Below, piece after piece: positions 23,515 through 23,580 of a stretch of 23,580 nucleotides of DNA. This stretch comes from Flavobacteriales bacterium. Lineage in GTDB: Bacteria; Bacteroidota; Bacteroidia; Flavobacteriales; Flavobacteriaceae. The notes below the pieces were generated by a model, which saw only the letters and a list, made by a program, of their open reading frames with translations, had not been told where the DNA came from and did no database searches. A program made the translations under genes and the position numbers. Position 1 is the first letter of the stretch; each line of letters begins with the position of its first letter. The stretch lies in contig JALVEJ010000243.1 in NCBI GenBank assembly GCA_027031025.1, forward strand, positions 1 through 23,580. Direction: 5' to 3'.

Positions 23515-23546
23515 TTGAAATTTGGTTTGTTTTTTATGTAAATTTG
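23515..23546 (+). promoter_or_regulatory. Outward promoter-like sequence at the right edge
   Basis: TTG at 23515-23517 and TAAATTTG at 23539-23546, 21 bases apart, pointing out of the window. Expected transcription start about 23553, just before the palindromic half-element at 23565. The gene it serves is outside the window. Confidence 0.5.
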
Positions 23547-23564
23547 TTTTTTTGCTAATAAAAA

Positions 23565-23580
23565 GACCTACTAGGTTTCC
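23565..23580. repeat. Edge copy (first arm) of the palindromic repeat family
   Basis: GACCTACTAGGTTTCC differs at one base (C for G) from arm GACCTAGTAGGTT of hairpin A at 10540, and its 5' part GACCTA is shared by hairpin B. Its second arm, if present, lies beyond the window. Confidence 0.65.

Overview
The window comes from the chromosome of an AT-rich member of the Bacteroidota, most likely a flavobacterium. The signs are a C-terminal type IX secretion (T9SS) sorting domain, several copies of the phylum's -7 box TAnnTTTG at sensible distances from starts, no Shine-Dalgarno sites, a mevalonate-pathway gene, a cysteine-free L31, and a CCDC81-like/SPOR cell-division-type protein. Most of it is ordinary core genome. 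I see no phage, insertion sequence, CRISPR array, tRNA or rRNA.

Layout. 1-4130 (+): the 3' end of recJ, mevalonate diphosphate decarboxylase, a large T9SS-exported modular protein, and ribosomal protein L31 type B, with clear terminators after the last two. 4203-7568 (-): an S41 processing peptidase followed by two outer-membrane beta-barrel proteins, in one apparent operon. 7669-9504 (+): dprA and a stand-alone PAS-domain protein. 9557-12329 (-): a Wzx-like flippase and D-Ala-D-Ala ligase, separated by a 115-bp tandem repeat in three copies, each copy carrying two different hairpins. 12510-14260 (+): four consecutive 38-45 residue single-span membrane peptides that appear to be diverged paralogues, a 97-residue polytopic membrane protein, and a lipoprotein nuclease of the NUC1 (His-Me finger) family. 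14598-16925 (+): class I ribonucleotide reductase large subunit, preceded by a 337-bp AT-rich leader. 16966-21126 (-): a four-gene operon with every junction overlapping (phosphorylase-like protein, Wzz-like chain-length protein, rmlC, rmlD). 21250-22776 (-): a CCDC81/SPOR protein and a small membrane-anchored protein starting in the same frame six bases after its stop. 22889-23392 (-): thiol peroxidase. The right edge has an outward promoter-like sequence followed by the first arm of a palindrome of the same family as the 115-bp repeat.

Envelope biology links much of the window: polysaccharide export, chain length and dTDP-rhamnose synthesis, peptidoglycan precursor synthesis, SPOR protein, barrels and an exported nuclease. 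The least explained parts are the small-peptide cluster at 12510-13421, the paired-hairpin repeat at 10540-10875, and the phosphorylase-like gene coupled to O-antigen genes. Several starts are not ATG (GTG for the flippase, TTG for the nuclease and for the gene at 21777); each was checked against upstream in-frame stops.
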